From NCBI RefSeq assembly GCF_001514065.1, contig NZ_KQ948428.1, positions 375,525 through 439,524 of the forward strand: DNA of 64,000 bases, written 5' to 3'. Below, piece after piece: positions 25,717 to 34,460 of this stretch. The stretch comes from Streptomyces antibioticus. Lineage in GTDB: Bacteria > Actinomycetota > Actinomycetes > Streptomycetales > Streptomycetaceae. The notes beneath the pieces were generated by a model. That model worked only from the letters and a program-made list of their open reading frames with translations. It was not told where the DNA came from and ran no database searches. The position numbers and the translations under genes were made by a program. Position 1 is the first letter of the stretch. Each line of letters starts with the position of its first letter.

Positions 25717-25915
25717 GCGCTCACCATAGGACGACCGTGTGTAGTTGTAGGGGACATACTCCTCCCCAGTGCGGAGACGGGCCTGGTCCGCGAGGACTAG
25801 CCGGTCAGCTCCACTTCACCGGGCAGCACGACGTGACGGGTTTATCCGGCCCATACCTTCGAAACGAAAGGTGACGGCAGGGGGTCGGCACCGCGGTCGA
25901 GGGGGCAAGCCCGTC

Positions 25916-28150
25916 ATGGGGAACGGAGAAACAAGGGTGCGGGGCCTGGCGGCCCGGGCCGGCGGCTGGAGCGCCCGGCACCGCTGGGCCGCGGTCGGCA
26001 TCTGGGTGCTGTTTGTGGTCCTGGCCATGGGACTCGGTTCGGCGGCGGGCCGGGTCGACGTCGACGAGAGCGAGGGTCTGAAGGGCGAGACCCACACCGC
26101 CGCGCGGATCGTGAAGGACGCCGGTATCGAGGAGCCCGCCGGTGAGACGGTCCTGGTACAGGCGAAGGACGGCGGGCTGAAGGCGACGGACGACAAGTTC
26201 CGCGCCGCGGTGAACGCCGTGATCCAGGCGGTCGACGCCACCGGCAAGGTCACGGACGTCACCTCGCCGTACGACACGGACACCGTCTCCAAGGACGGCC
26301 GCAGCGCGCTCGTGCAGTTCGACATGAAGGGCGACGCCGAGACGGCCGGCGAGCGGGTCGAACCGGTGCTGGACGCGGTGGCGAAGGTGCAGAAGGACCA
26401 TGCCGACCTGCGGATCGAGGAGATCGGCGGCGCCAGCATGCAGAAGACGTTCGACGACGCGTTCGGCGACGACTTCCAGAAGGCCGAGTACTCGGCCGTG
26501 CCGGTGGCGCTCGGCATCCTGCTGATCGCGTTCGGCGCGCTGGTCGCGGCGCTGCTGCCGGTGGCCCTGGCGCTCACCGCGATCATGGCGACGATGGGTC
26601 TGATGGGCGTCATCAGCCATGTCATGCCGATGGGCGATGTCGCCAACTCCGTGATGCTGCTGGTCGGTCTGGCCGTCGGCGTCGACTACTGCCTGTTCTA
26701 TCTGCGCCGGGAGCGCGAGGAGCGTGAGGCCGGGCGGGACGCCCAGACCGCGCTGCGGATCGCCGCCGCCACCAGTGGCCGCGCGATCATCGTCTCCGGT
26801 GTCACGGTGTGCGTGGCGATGGCGGGCATGCTGTTCACCGGGATCGCCGACTTCGAGGCGATGGGTCTGGCCTCGCTGATCGTCGTCGCCGTCGCCATGA
26901 TCGGCTCCATCACGGTGCTGCCCGCGCTGCTGTCCCTGCTGGGCGAGCGGGTCGAGAAGGGCCGTATCCCGTTCCTGCGGCGCCGCGAGCGCAAGGGCAA
27001 CGGCGAGAGCCGGCTCTGGACGGCCGTCCTGAGCGGGGTGCTGAAGCGGCCGATGGTCTCCGTCGTCGTGGCGGCCGGCGCGCTGCTGGCGATCGCGGCG
27101 CCCGCGGTCGGCATGAAGACCCAGAACCTCACGCTGGACCAGGAGTTCGGCGACTCGCTGCCCATCGTGCAGACCTACGACCGCGTCAACACGGCCTTCC
27201 CCGGCGGCTCCGAGCCGGCCGAGGTCATCGTCAAGGCGGACAACATCAACTCCGCGGACGTGCAGAACGCGCTCGCCGACTTCAAGGAGCAGGCGGTCTC
27301 CTCGGGTGCCTCGCGCGGCCCGGTGGAGATCAAGCTGCACGCGAAGCAGAACCTCGCCTTCGTCTACGTCCCGCTGGTCGGCGGCTCCGACCTCGACAAG
27401 GCGGGCGCGAGCCTGGAGAAGCTGCGCGACGAGGTGCGGCCCGCAACCCTCGGCAAGGTGGACGGCCTCCAGGCACCGATCAGCGGTCAGGTCGCCGGGT
27501 CGAAGGACTTCAACGACCAGCTGACCGGCGCGGTCGTCCCGGTCTTCGCCTTCGTGGTGGTCTTCGCCTTCCTGCTGATGCTGCTCTCCTTCCGCTCCCT
27601 GACGATCGCGATCACCTCGATCGTGCTCAACCTGCTGTCGGTGGGTGCGGCGTACGGCATCCTCGTCGCGGTCTTCCAGCACGGCTGGGGCGCGTCCCTG
27701 GTGGGCGCGGAGGGCGTCGGCGCGATCATCTCCTGGCTGCCGCTGTTCCTCTTCGTGATCCTGTTCGGCCTGTCGATGGACTACCACGTGTTCGTGGTCT
27801 CGCGGATCCGTGAGGCCCGGCTGAAGGGCCGTACGACGAAGGACGCGATCCAGCACGGCGTGGTCACCACGGCCGGCGTCGTGACCAGCGCCGCGGTCAT
27901 CATGGTCGCCGTGTTCGCGATCTTCGGGACGCTGTCGATGCAGTCCATGAAGCAGATGGGTGTGGGCCTGGCGACGGCGGTGCTCGTCGACGCGACGATC
28001 ATCCGGGGTGTGCTGCTCCCGGCGGTCATGGCCCTGCTCGGCGAGCGCAACTGGTACCTGCCGAAGTGGCTGGACCGGCTGCCCGACCTGACGCACGACG
28101 AGGCGGCGGACGTCGTGGCGCACGAGGTGGAGGAGCCCGCCCGGGTGTAA
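25916..28150 (+). CDS. MMPL family RND transporter
   Basis: A 744-residue RND-type exporter with about twelve transmembrane helices in two halves, each with a large periplasm-side loop after helix 1 or 7. VGVDYCLFYLRREREE (helix 4-5 region, with conserved Asp-Tyr) and LFGLSMDYHVFVVSRIREA are the paired MMPL motifs that carry protons. The start at 25916 gives GNGETRVRGLAARAGGWSARH before helix 1. MMPL proteins move lipids, siderophores or antibiotics; no biosynthetic partner lies nearby. A strong hairpin follows its stop. Confidence 0.92.
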   Translation: MGNGETRVRGLAARAGGWSARHRWAAVGIWVLFVVLAMGLGSAAGRVDVDESEGLKGETHTAARIVKDAGIEEPAGETVLVQAKDGGLKATDDKFRAAVNAVIQAVDATGKVTDVTSPYDTDTVSKDGRSALVQFDMKGDAETAGERVEPVLDAVAKVQKDHADLRIEEIGGASMQKTFDDAFGDDFQKAEYSAVPVALGILLIAFGALVAALLPVALALTAIMATMGLMGVISHVMPMGDVANSVMLLVGLAVGVDYCLFYLRREREEREAGRDAQTALRIAAATSGRAIIVSGVTVCVAMAGMLFTGIADFEAMGLASLIVVAVAMIGSITVLPALLSLLGERVEKGRIPFLRRRERKGNGESRLWTAVLSGVLKRPMVSVVVAAGALLAIAAPAVGMKTQNLTLDQEFGDSLPIVQTYDRVNTAFPGGSEPAEVIVKADNINSADVQNALADFKEQAVSSGASRGPVEIKLHAKQNLAFVYVPLVGGSDLDKAGASLEKLRDEVRPATLGKVDGLQAPISGQVAGSKDFNDQLTGAVVPVFAFVVVFAFLLMLLSFRSLTIAITSIVLNLLSVGAAYGILVAVFQHGWGASLVGAEGVGAIISWLPLFLFVILFGLSMDYHVFVVSRIREARLKGRTTKDAIQHGVVTTAGVVTSAAVIMVAVFAIFGTLSMQSMKQMGVGLATAVLVDATIIRGVLLPAVMALLGERNWYLPKWLDRLPDLTHDEAADVVAHEVEEPARV

Positions 28151-28190
28151 CACCTCCGCAGGAGACTTGCCCGGGCGCGACCGCCCGCGG

Positions 28191-28241
28191 CACGGCGCAG
28201 GGCCCGTTGGTCACCGGGGAGCCAACGGGCCCTGTGCCGTG
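28191..28241. terminator. 20-bp stem bidirectional terminator
   Basis: Arms 28191-28210 and 28222-28241 pair over 20 bases with a single G-U, around an eleven-base loop. It separates the converging MMPL (stop 28150) and glycosyltransferase (stop 28250) genes. Confidence 0.85.
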
Positions 28242-28249
28242 TCCTGTTG

Positions 28250-29446
28250 TCAGCGGGCGGGCAGTTCGGCCTCGATGAGGTCGGCAGCCCGCTGTGTGCC
28301 GCCCTCCTCGGCCATCCCGGCCTGGATGTCCTTCAGGCGCCGGGCGACCTCGGGGTCGTCGACGAGTGCGAGGGCCAGGGCCCGCAGGGTCTCGGCGGTG
28401 GCCTCCTCGGTGGGGACCTGCCGGGCCACGCCCAGCGCCTGGAGCATGTCCGCGTTGCCGAACTGGTCCACGGCCTGCGGTACGGCGATCATCGGTGTGC
28501 CGGTCGCGAGGCCCTCCTGGCTGCCGCCGGCGCCGGCGTGGGTGACGAACAGGTCGGCCTGCCGCAGCACCGCCAACTGCGGGACCCACGAGGACATTTC
28601 GACGTTCGCCGGAACGTCGCCCAGCTCGGCCGGGTCCACGCTCGCGCCGATCTGGAGCACCAGATGCCAGCCGGGCAGCTCGCCGAAGGCCCGCACGCAC
28701 TCCCGGTAGAAGCCGGGCTGCTTGGTGAAGGCCGACCCGAGCGACACGAGCACGACCTTGTCCGCTCCGGCGGGCCGCTGCCACTCCCCCTCGGCTGCGC
28801 GGTCGCCCTGGCAGGCGCCGACGAAGGAGTGCACGCGCTCGTCGACCCGGTCGGCGTGGGGCTGAAGGGCCTTGGGGATGAGGACGATCGACCGGCCGGG
28901 CCGGCCGGCGAACGCGTCGGGGTGCAGGGTGATCCCGTTCTCCTCCAGCCAGCCCTGGAAGCGGGCGTAGTACGCCTGCCCCCGCTCGGTCTTCTTCGGC
29001 TCCGCCCACATCGGCTCGGCCACCTCCTCCTCGTAGCCCTCCCAGGCCACGAGGTTCGGTGAGAGCGAGACCGCGGGCACGCCCCAGCGGTGGGCGAGCA
29101 CCCGGGCCGGGTAGGAGGTGATGTCGTGCAGGACGAGGTCAGGTTCGTCCCCCTCGTACGCCTCGACCAGCTGCGGCAGCGCCTGGATGGCGTCGGCGAG
29201 GAACGGTTCGACGTTGTCGAGGAGGGTGCTGCCCCATTCCTCCGGGTCGGCGCCGGGCCCGGGCAGGGTGGAGTTCCAGAGCCGCGGCTCGGCGCCGGTC
29301 GCGGCGACCTTCTCCGCGAACACCGGCGGGATCGCGTACGTCACCCGGTGGCCGCGCGCGACGAGCTCACGGATGACGTCGAGGCTCGGGTTCACATGGC
29401 CGTGGGCGGCGATGGAGAACATGGCGATGTGTGCGGGAGTGGTCAT
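28250..29446 (-). CDS. mgt: Macrolide-inactivating glycosyltransferase (OleD/Mgt type)
   Basis: It is predicted to transfer glucose from UDP-glucose to a macrolide hydroxyl, inactivating the drug in the cytosol. The 398-residue sequence follows OleD and S. lividans Mgt closely along its length: [16 protein letters not shown] with the catalytic His near residue 18, [15 protein letters not shown] with the partner Asp, [11 protein letters not shown], and the UDP-sugar motif [15 protein letters not shown]...DQFGNA. It is followed by a strong terminator and preceded by a 14-bp palindrome. No 23S rRNA methyltransferase gene (lrm) is adjacent, unlike the S. lividans locus. Confidence 0.92.
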   Translation of the reverse strand: MTTPAHIAMFSIAAHGHVNPSLDVIRELVARGHRVTYAIPPVFAEKVAATGAEPRLWNSTLPGPGADPEEWGSTLLDNVEPFLADAIQALPQLVEAYEGDEPDLVLHDITSYPARVLAHRWGVPAVSLSPNLVAWEGYEEEVAEPMWAEPKKTERGQAYYARFQGWLEENGITLHPDAFAGRPGRSIVLIPKALQPHADRVDERVHSFVGACQGDRAAEGEWQRPAGADKVVLVSLGSAFTKQPGFYRECVRAFGELPGWHLVLQIGASVDPAELGDVPANVEMSSWVPQLAVLRQADLFVTHAGAGGSQEGLATGTPMIAVPQAVDQFGNADMLQALGVARQVPTEEATAETLRALALALVDDPEVARRLKDIQAGMAEEGGTQRAADLIEAELPAR

Positions 29447-29465
29447 GCCGAGGAGGCTAGGCGAG

Positions 29466-29479
29466 ACGAGACGTCTCGT
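29466..29479. promoter_or_regulatory. Perfect 14-bp palindrome upstream of mgt
   Basis: ACGAGACGTCTCGT is identical to its reverse complement. It lies 20 bases before the mgt start in the 57-base gap after the sugar-binding protein gene and could be an operator giving mgt its own control. Confidence 0.4.
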
Positions 29480-29503
29480 GCAACCTATTACGTCGGCGTT
29501 GCT

Positions 29504-30778
29504 TCAGCGCTGGTAGCGGGCGAGGACCAGGTTGCCGTCCTTCTCCAGGCGTGTGCGCAGTTCGTCGAGGCCGATCGCGCCGCTGTAGTACTCCTGGAAC
29601 GCCGGGGTGGCGACCTTGTCCTTCCACTCGGGGTAGCCGCGCACGGACTGGGCGGGCGCCGAGCGGAGGTGGGCGGCGAGGGCGGTGCCGGTGGCCCAGC
29701 CGTTCTCGGCGGTGTGCAGGGCGGGGTCCTTCAGCGCCTGCGTACCGGTGGGCAGCATCCAGTCGCCGAGCGCGAGGCGCACCATGTTCTTCGGCCGCAG
29801 CAGGAAGTCGATGAACTCGACCGCCTCCTTCTGGTGCGGGCTGTCCTCGGCGACGGAGAGCGTCTGCGGGCTGACGCCCTGACTGAGCCCGTCGGCACCG
29901 GCCGGGGCGGGCAGCACCTGCCACGCGAAGCCCTTCGGTGCCTGCTGCGCGATCTGCTGGCGGTAGGAGAAGCCGAGCGGGACCATCGCGTACTTGCCGC
30001 CGAAGAAGCCGGGCAGGGAGTCGGAGCCGCCGCTGCCCAGGGTGGTGGGTGAGGCGCTGTGGTCGGTGTCGGCCTGGTCGTGGATGGTCCGCGGGACGAC
30101 CTCGTCGTTCTTCCCGAACCGGATGGTCACCTTGCCGTCGGTGCCCCGGTGGAAGAGCTGTCCGCCCGCCGACAGGGACAGGTTGAGGGTGGCCGAGACG
30201 GGTTCCTTGAGCGGCCAGGCGACGCCGTACGTCCCGTCGCCGCTGAGCTCTTCGGTGATCCGCCGGAACTCGGGCCAGCTCCAGGGCTTGTCCGGCGTCG
30301 GGACGCGCACGCCGGACTCCTTCAGCCATGTCGCGTTGGCGATGAGCACCCGTGGCTCCTGGAGGAACGGCACGCCGTAGATGCCGTCCCCGAAGGTCGT
30401 CGTCTGCCAACTGCGTTGCGGAATGTCGGACTTGAGCCGGGCGGACAGCAGGTCGGTCAGGTCGGCGAGATAGCCGCCGTAGGCGAAGTCCGCGAGGTCG
30501 TCGGAGGCGTCGTGGATGATGTCTGGCGCCTCGCCGCCCTCGAAGGAGGTGAGCAGCTGGTCGTGGACGCTGTCCCAACTGCCCTGGACGTACTCGACCT
30601 TGACGTCCGGGTGGGTCGCGTTCCACTCCTTCACCAGCTGCTGGTTGGCCGCGACGGACTCCTCCTGCCAGGCCAGGGACTGGAAGCGGAGGGTGACGGT
30701 GCCGTCGTCGGAGGTTCCGCCACCGCCGGTGCAGGCCGTCAGCAGGAACAACAGGACCAGGATCGCTTTCGTCCGCAT
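29504..30778 (-). CDS. Sugar ABC transporter substrate-binding lipoprotein
   Basis: A 424-residue extracellular solute-binding protein of family 1. The signal peptide ends at a lipobox (LLFLLTACTGGGG), so it is membrane-anchored. VTLRFQSLAWQEES, NATHPDVKVEYVQG and APDIIHDASDDLADFA are typical of carbohydrate binders. The ATG overlaps the upstream permease stop by one base (TGATG). No sugar can be inferred. The cluster lacks an ATPase, as in many Streptomyces sugar importers that share MsiK. Confidence 0.9.
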   Translation of the reverse strand: MRTKAILVLLFLLTACTGGGGTSDDGTVTLRFQSLAWQEESVAANQQLVKEWNATHPDVKVEYVQGSWDSVHDQLLTSFEGGEAPDIIHDASDDLADFAYGGYLADLTDLLSARLKSDIPQRSWQTTTFGDGIYGVPFLQEPRVLIANATWLKESGVRVPTPDKPWSWPEFRRITEELSGDGTYGVAWPLKEPVSATLNLSLSAGGQLFHRGTDGKVTIRFGKNDEVVPRTIHDQADTDHSASPTTLGSGGSDSLPGFFGGKYAMVPLGFSYRQQIAQQAPKGFAWQVLPAPAGADGLSQGVSPQTLSVAEDSPHQKEAVEFIDFLLRPKNMVRLALGDWMLPTGTQALKDPALHTAENGWATGTALAAHLRSAPAQSVRGYPEWKDKVATPAFQEYYSGAIGLDELRTRLEKDGNLVLARYQR

Positions 30779-31611
30779 CAGCTCTTCACCGCCCCGGCGA
30801 GCATGCCGCTCGTGATCCGCCGCTGGATGAGGGCGAAGACGACCAGCGAGGGCAGCGTCGCGAGAAACGCGGCGGCGGCCAGCGGGCCCAGGTCGGCGAC
30901 GCCCTCGGCGCCTATGAAATGGGTGAGGACGACCGGCAGGGTCTGTTTCTCCGGGGTCTTCAGCAGGACCAGCGCGAAGAAGAACTCGTTCCACGCGGTG
31001 ATGAACGCGAACAGCGCCGTCGCCACGATCCCCGGCGCCAGCAGCGGCGCGGTCACCGACACCAGCGTCCGCAGCCGCCCGGCGCCGTCGACGGCCGCCG
31101 CCTCCTCCAACTCCTCGGGCACCGCCCGCACATAGCCGACCAGCATCCACAGCGCGAACGGCAGCGCCCACACCACGTACACCAGCACCAGCCCGGACAG
31201 CGAGTTGATCAGCCGCAGGTGCTTCAGCACCAGGAACAGCGGGATGATCACCAGCACCAGCGGGAACGCCTGGCTGACCACCACCCACCCGGTCGCCGCC
31301 CGTGCCAGCAGGCCGCGCCGCCGGGCCATCACATACGCGAGCGGTGTCGCGATCACCACAGCGATCAGCGCGGCACCGAGCGCGGCGAGCAGGGAGTTGC
31401 CCGCGGCGCGCAGCAGCGGCTGTTCGTCGAAGGCCTGCCGGAAGTTGTCGAGGGTGGGGTCCCGCGGGATCCAGGTGGGGTGCAGACTGCCCAGTTCCCG
31501 GGGGGACTTGAAGGCGATGGAGAGCAGCCAGAGGAACGGGAAGGCGAGGAAGACGAGATAGGCGAGCAGGGCGGCGTACTGTCCGACGCGGCCCGTGGTG
31601 CTGGTCCTCAT
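30778..31611 (-). CDS. Carbohydrate ABC permease (MalG-like)
   Basis: A 277-residue permease with six predicted helices. The coupling motif EELEEAAAVDGAGRLRTLVSV is the EAA loop of the MalG class, and WNEFFFALVLL is the conserved late helix. It overlaps the MalF-like gene upstream by four bases and the binding-protein gene downstream, so the three are one operon. Confidence 0.93.
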   Translation of the reverse strand: MRTSTTGRVGQYAALLAYLVFLAFPFLWLLSIAFKSPRELGSLHPTWIPRDPTLDNFRQAFDEQPLLRAAGNSLLAALGAALIAVVIATPLAYVMARRRGLLARAATGWVVVSQAFPLVLVIIPLFLVLKHLRLINSLSGLVLVYVVWALPFALWMLVGYVRAVPEELEEAAAVDGAGRLRTLVSVTAPLLAPGIVATALFAFITAWNEFFFALVLLKTPEKQTLPVVLTHFIGAEGVADLGPLAAAAFLATLPSLVVFALIQRRITSGMLAGAVKS

Positions 31612-32543
31612 GCCTCGTCACCGCCCTTCAGCCGGCCCGCCAGGAAGACGGCCAGCAGCACCGAGATCACGGCGACCATCACGCATCCCATGGCCGCCGC
31701 ATAGCCGAACTGGCCGTAGCGGAAGGCCTCTTCGTAGGCGAACAGCATGGGCAGCCGGGTGCGGCCGCCGGGTCCGCCGCTGGTCAGGACGTAGACCAGG
31801 GCGAAGGAGTTGAAGTTCCAGATGAAGTTGAGCGCGGTGATCGCGAGCGCGACCGGTCTGAGGGCGGGCCAGGTGACCGTGCGGAAGCGGCGCCAGGCGC
31901 CCGCGCCGTCCATCGCCGCCGCCTCGTGGAGTTCGCGCGGGGTGTTCTGGAGGCCGGCGAGCAGGGCGACCGTCGTCTGCGGCATGCCGGCCCACACGCC
32001 GACGACGATGACGGCGGGCAGGGCGGTGGACAGGCCCGCGAGCCAGTCCCGGCCGTCGCCGAGGCCGAGGTCACGCAGGGTCTCGTTGAGCACGCCCGCG
32101 TCGGGGTTGTAGACGAGCCGCCACATGACACCGACGACGACCTCGGGCATGGCCCACGGAATGATCGCCAGGGCGCGGGCCGCCCAGCGCAGTCTGAGGT
32201 CCTCGTTGAGCAGCAGCGCGAGGCCGAGCGCCAGCAGGAACTGCGGCACGGTCACCCCGACCGCCCACACCAGGCCGATCCGGAACGACTCCCAGAACAG
32301 CGTGTCGTGCAGCAGGTCCTGGAAGTTGAGGCCGCCGATCCACTGGGTGGACCGGGTGCGCCCCGACTGGGCGTCGGTGAACGCCAGCAGGATGCCGTAG
32401 AGCAGCGGTCCGACGCTCAGCACGAGGATCGGGATCAGCGCGGGCAGCACCAGGAACCAGGCGCCGCGGTCCACCGCCCGGCGGCCCCCCTCGGCGCGTG
32501 GCGCACCCCGCGTCGACCGCTTCGTCGCGGTCAGCGATGTCAC
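31608..32543 (-). CDS. Carbohydrate ABC permease (MalF-like)
   Basis: The first gene of the sugar importer operon, 311 residues. A hydrophilic N-terminus (about 28 residues) precedes six helices. The EAA loop is ELHEAAAMDGAGAWRRFRTV, and FNSFALVYVLTSGGPGGRT is the conserved end segment of MalF-type permeases. No LacI-type regulator is adjacent; the 202-base divergent gap to the kinase gene holds an imperfect GC palindrome near 32572-32593. Confidence 0.93.
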   Translation of the reverse strand: MTSLTATKRSTRGAPRAEGGRRAVDRGAWFLVLPALIPILVLSVGPLLYGILLAFTDAQSGRTRSTQWIGGLNFQDLLHDTLFWESFRIGLVWAVGVTVPQFLLALGLALLLNEDLRLRWAARALAIIPWAMPEVVVGVMWRLVYNPDAGVLNETLRDLGLGDGRDWLAGLSTALPAVIVVGVWAGMPQTTVALLAGLQNTPRELHEAAAMDGAGAWRRFRTVTWPALRPVALAITALNFIWNFNSFALVYVLTSGGPGGRTRLPMLFAYEEAFRYGQFGYAAAMGCVMVAVISVLLAVFLAGRLKGGDEA

Positions 32544-32745
32544 GTGATCGGCTCCTTAGCGGCTCGGGACGCTCCGGGGGCCGACGGGCCCCGGTCATGG
32601 TCGTGAAGGGCGTATGCGCCGTCAAGGCACCGCGCACACCGTCCGACCTGTACGAATGCGAGACTGGGCGGCGGATGGCGGGAACTCGACGCCCCGTGCG
32701 CCCGGTGCGCACGCACAGCGGCGGGACGGGACACGGAGGCGGACG

Positions 32746-33609
32746 ATGGACGAGGCACGGGCGCGCGAGGTGCTGGCCGAGGCGGCAGTGCTGCCCGGGG
32801 CGGCCGGGGAGGCGCGGCTGCTGGCGCTCGGCGAGAACGCCGTGTTCGCCGCCGGTGACCTGGTCGTGAAGGTGGGCCGGGACGCCGAACTCCTGGACCG
32901 GGCGCGCCGGGAGCTGGACATCGCGCTGTGGCTCGCCGAGGCGGAGGTGCCCGCGGTACGGGCGGCCGAACCGAAGCCGCTGCTCGTCGCGGGGCACCCG
33001 GTGACGGTGTGGCACCGGATGCCCGACGCCGTACGGCCCGCCGAGCCCCGGGATTTGGCCGAACTGCTACGGGTCGTCCACGCCCTGCCGTCCCCCTCCT
33101 TCGCACTGCCGCCCCGCGAGCTGCTGGGCGGCGTGGAACGCTGGCTGCGGCTCGCGGGCGACGCGATCGACCCCGCGGACGCGGCGTATCTGCGCGAGCG
33201 CCGGGACGGCTTCGCGACCGCCGCGGCGGCGCTCACCCCGCACCTCCCCCGCGGCCCGATCCACGGCGACGCGCTCCCCCGCAATGTGCATGTCGGCCCC
33301 GACGGTCCGGTCCTGGTCGACCTGGAGACCTTCTCCGCGGACCTGCGCGAGCACGACCTGGTGGTGATGGCGCTGTCGCGGGACCGGTACGGCCTGCCGG
33401 CGGCTGCTTACGACGACTTCACCGAGGCGTACGGCTGGGACGTGCGCGAGTGGGAGGGCTGCTCGGTGCTCCGGGGCGCCCGGGAGACGGCGAGCTGCGC
33501 CTGGGTGGCCCAGCACGCGCCGAGCAACCCGCGGGCGTTGGCGGAGTTCGAGCGGCGGGTGGCGTCGCTCAGGGACGGGGACGAGACCGTGCGCTGGTAT
33601 CCGTTCTGA
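32746..33609 (+). CDS. Aminoglycoside phosphotransferase family kinase
   Basis: A small-molecule kinase of the APH/choline kinase fold, 287 residues. Catalytic features are intact: the Brenner motif IHGDALPRNVHV (HGDxxxxN) and the metal-binding Asp in VLVDLETF. VVKVGRDAELLDRARRELDIA carries the ATP-binding Lys. The ATG follows a GGAGG-type site. The substrate is unknown; aminoglycoside resistance is not implied by the fold. Contrast with the degenerate relative at 49627-50568. Confidence 0.85.
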   Translation: MDEARAREVLAEAAVLPGAAGEARLLALGENAVFAAGDLVVKVGRDAELLDRARRELDIALWLAEAEVPAVRAAEPKPLLVAGHPVTVWHRMPDAVRPAEPRDLAELLRVVHALPSPSFALPPRELLGGVERWLRLAGDAIDPADAAYLRERRDGFATAAAALTPHLPRGPIHGDALPRNVHVGPDGPVLVDLETFSADLREHDLVVMALSRDRYGLPAAAYDDFTEAYGWDVREWEGCSVLRGARETASCAWVAQHAPSNPRALAEFERRVASLRDGDETVRWYPF

Positions 33610-33628
33610 GCGTGCGGGGCGGGACGGG

Positions 33629-34354
33629 TCAGACCGTCTCGTCCGCCGTCAGCTCCCGCAGCGGCCACGTCCCGTCCACCACCGCGTCCGTCTCTCCCTT
33701 GCGGCGCAGGAAGTTCTGGAAGTCCGCCGCCCATTCCGCGTACCAGGCGATCTGACTGCGGTGCAGCTCGGCCGGGCCGAGGGCGGCGATCTTGGGGTGG
33801 CGGTCGGCTATCGCGCAGGCGAGACGGGCCGCGGCGAGGGCGTCGGCGGAGGCTTCGTGGGCGGAGTCGAGCGGGACCCCGTACTCCCCGCAGACGGCTT
33901 CGAGGTTGCGCTTGCCGCGGCGGTAGCGGTCGACGGCGCGGTCGATCGTGTACGGGTCGACGACCGGGGCCGGGTCGACGCCGCCGAGGCGGTCGCGCAG
34001 GGACGGCAGGCCGTGCCGGTGGAGTTCCGCGGAGAGCAGGGTCAGGTCGAAGGCCGCGTTGTAGGCGACGACCGGGACGCCCGTCTTCCAGTAGGTCGTC
34101 AGCACGTCCGCGATGGCGTCGGCGACCTGGTCGGCCGGCCTGCCCTCGGCGGTCGCGCGTTCGTTGCTGATGCCGTGGACCGCGACCGCGTCCGCCGGGA
34201 TCTCCACGCCCGGATCGGCGAGCCACTCGCGGTGGCCCATGACCTGCCCGGCCCTCACCTCGATCACGGCCCCCGTGACGATGCGCGCCTCGCGCGGATC
34301 GGTCCCGGTCGTCTCCAGGTCGAAGCCGATCAGCAGCTCCCGGTGCCAGCCCAT
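33629..34354 (-). CDS. DEDDh 3'-5' exonuclease (DnaQ-like)
   Basis: A 241-residue exonuclease. DEDDh residues are visible: Asp and Glu in IGFDLETTGTD, Asp in VAYNAAFDLTLL, and the His-x4-Asp pair in SAHEASADALAA. This resembles the stand-alone epsilon-like nucleases of actinomycetes that trim single-stranded DNA or RNA ends. The start at 34354 is supported by an AGGGGGA ribosome site; a longer frame upstream is unlikely. It is downstream of the HEPN gene on the same strand, 106 bases away. Confidence 0.9.
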   Translation of the reverse strand: MGWHRELLIGFDLETTGTDPREARIVTGAVIEVRAGQVMGHREWLADPGVEIPADAVAVHGISNERATAEGRPADQVADAIADVLTTYWKTGVPVVAYNAAFDLTLLSAELHRHGLPSLRDRLGGVDPAPVVDPYTIDRAVDRYRRGKRNLEAVCGEYGVPLDSAHEASADALAAARLACAIADRHPKIAALGPAELHRSQIAWYAEWAADFQNFLRRKGETDAVVDGTWPLRELTADETV

Positions 34355-34460
34355 GGGCGGTCCCCCTTCTTGGTGGTGCTTTCCCCCAGTGGTCTCCACG
34401 ATCCCATGCGCCACTGACAATCAGAGGATCGCGTTCCGGTTACCGCTCCGCGGGGGACTT

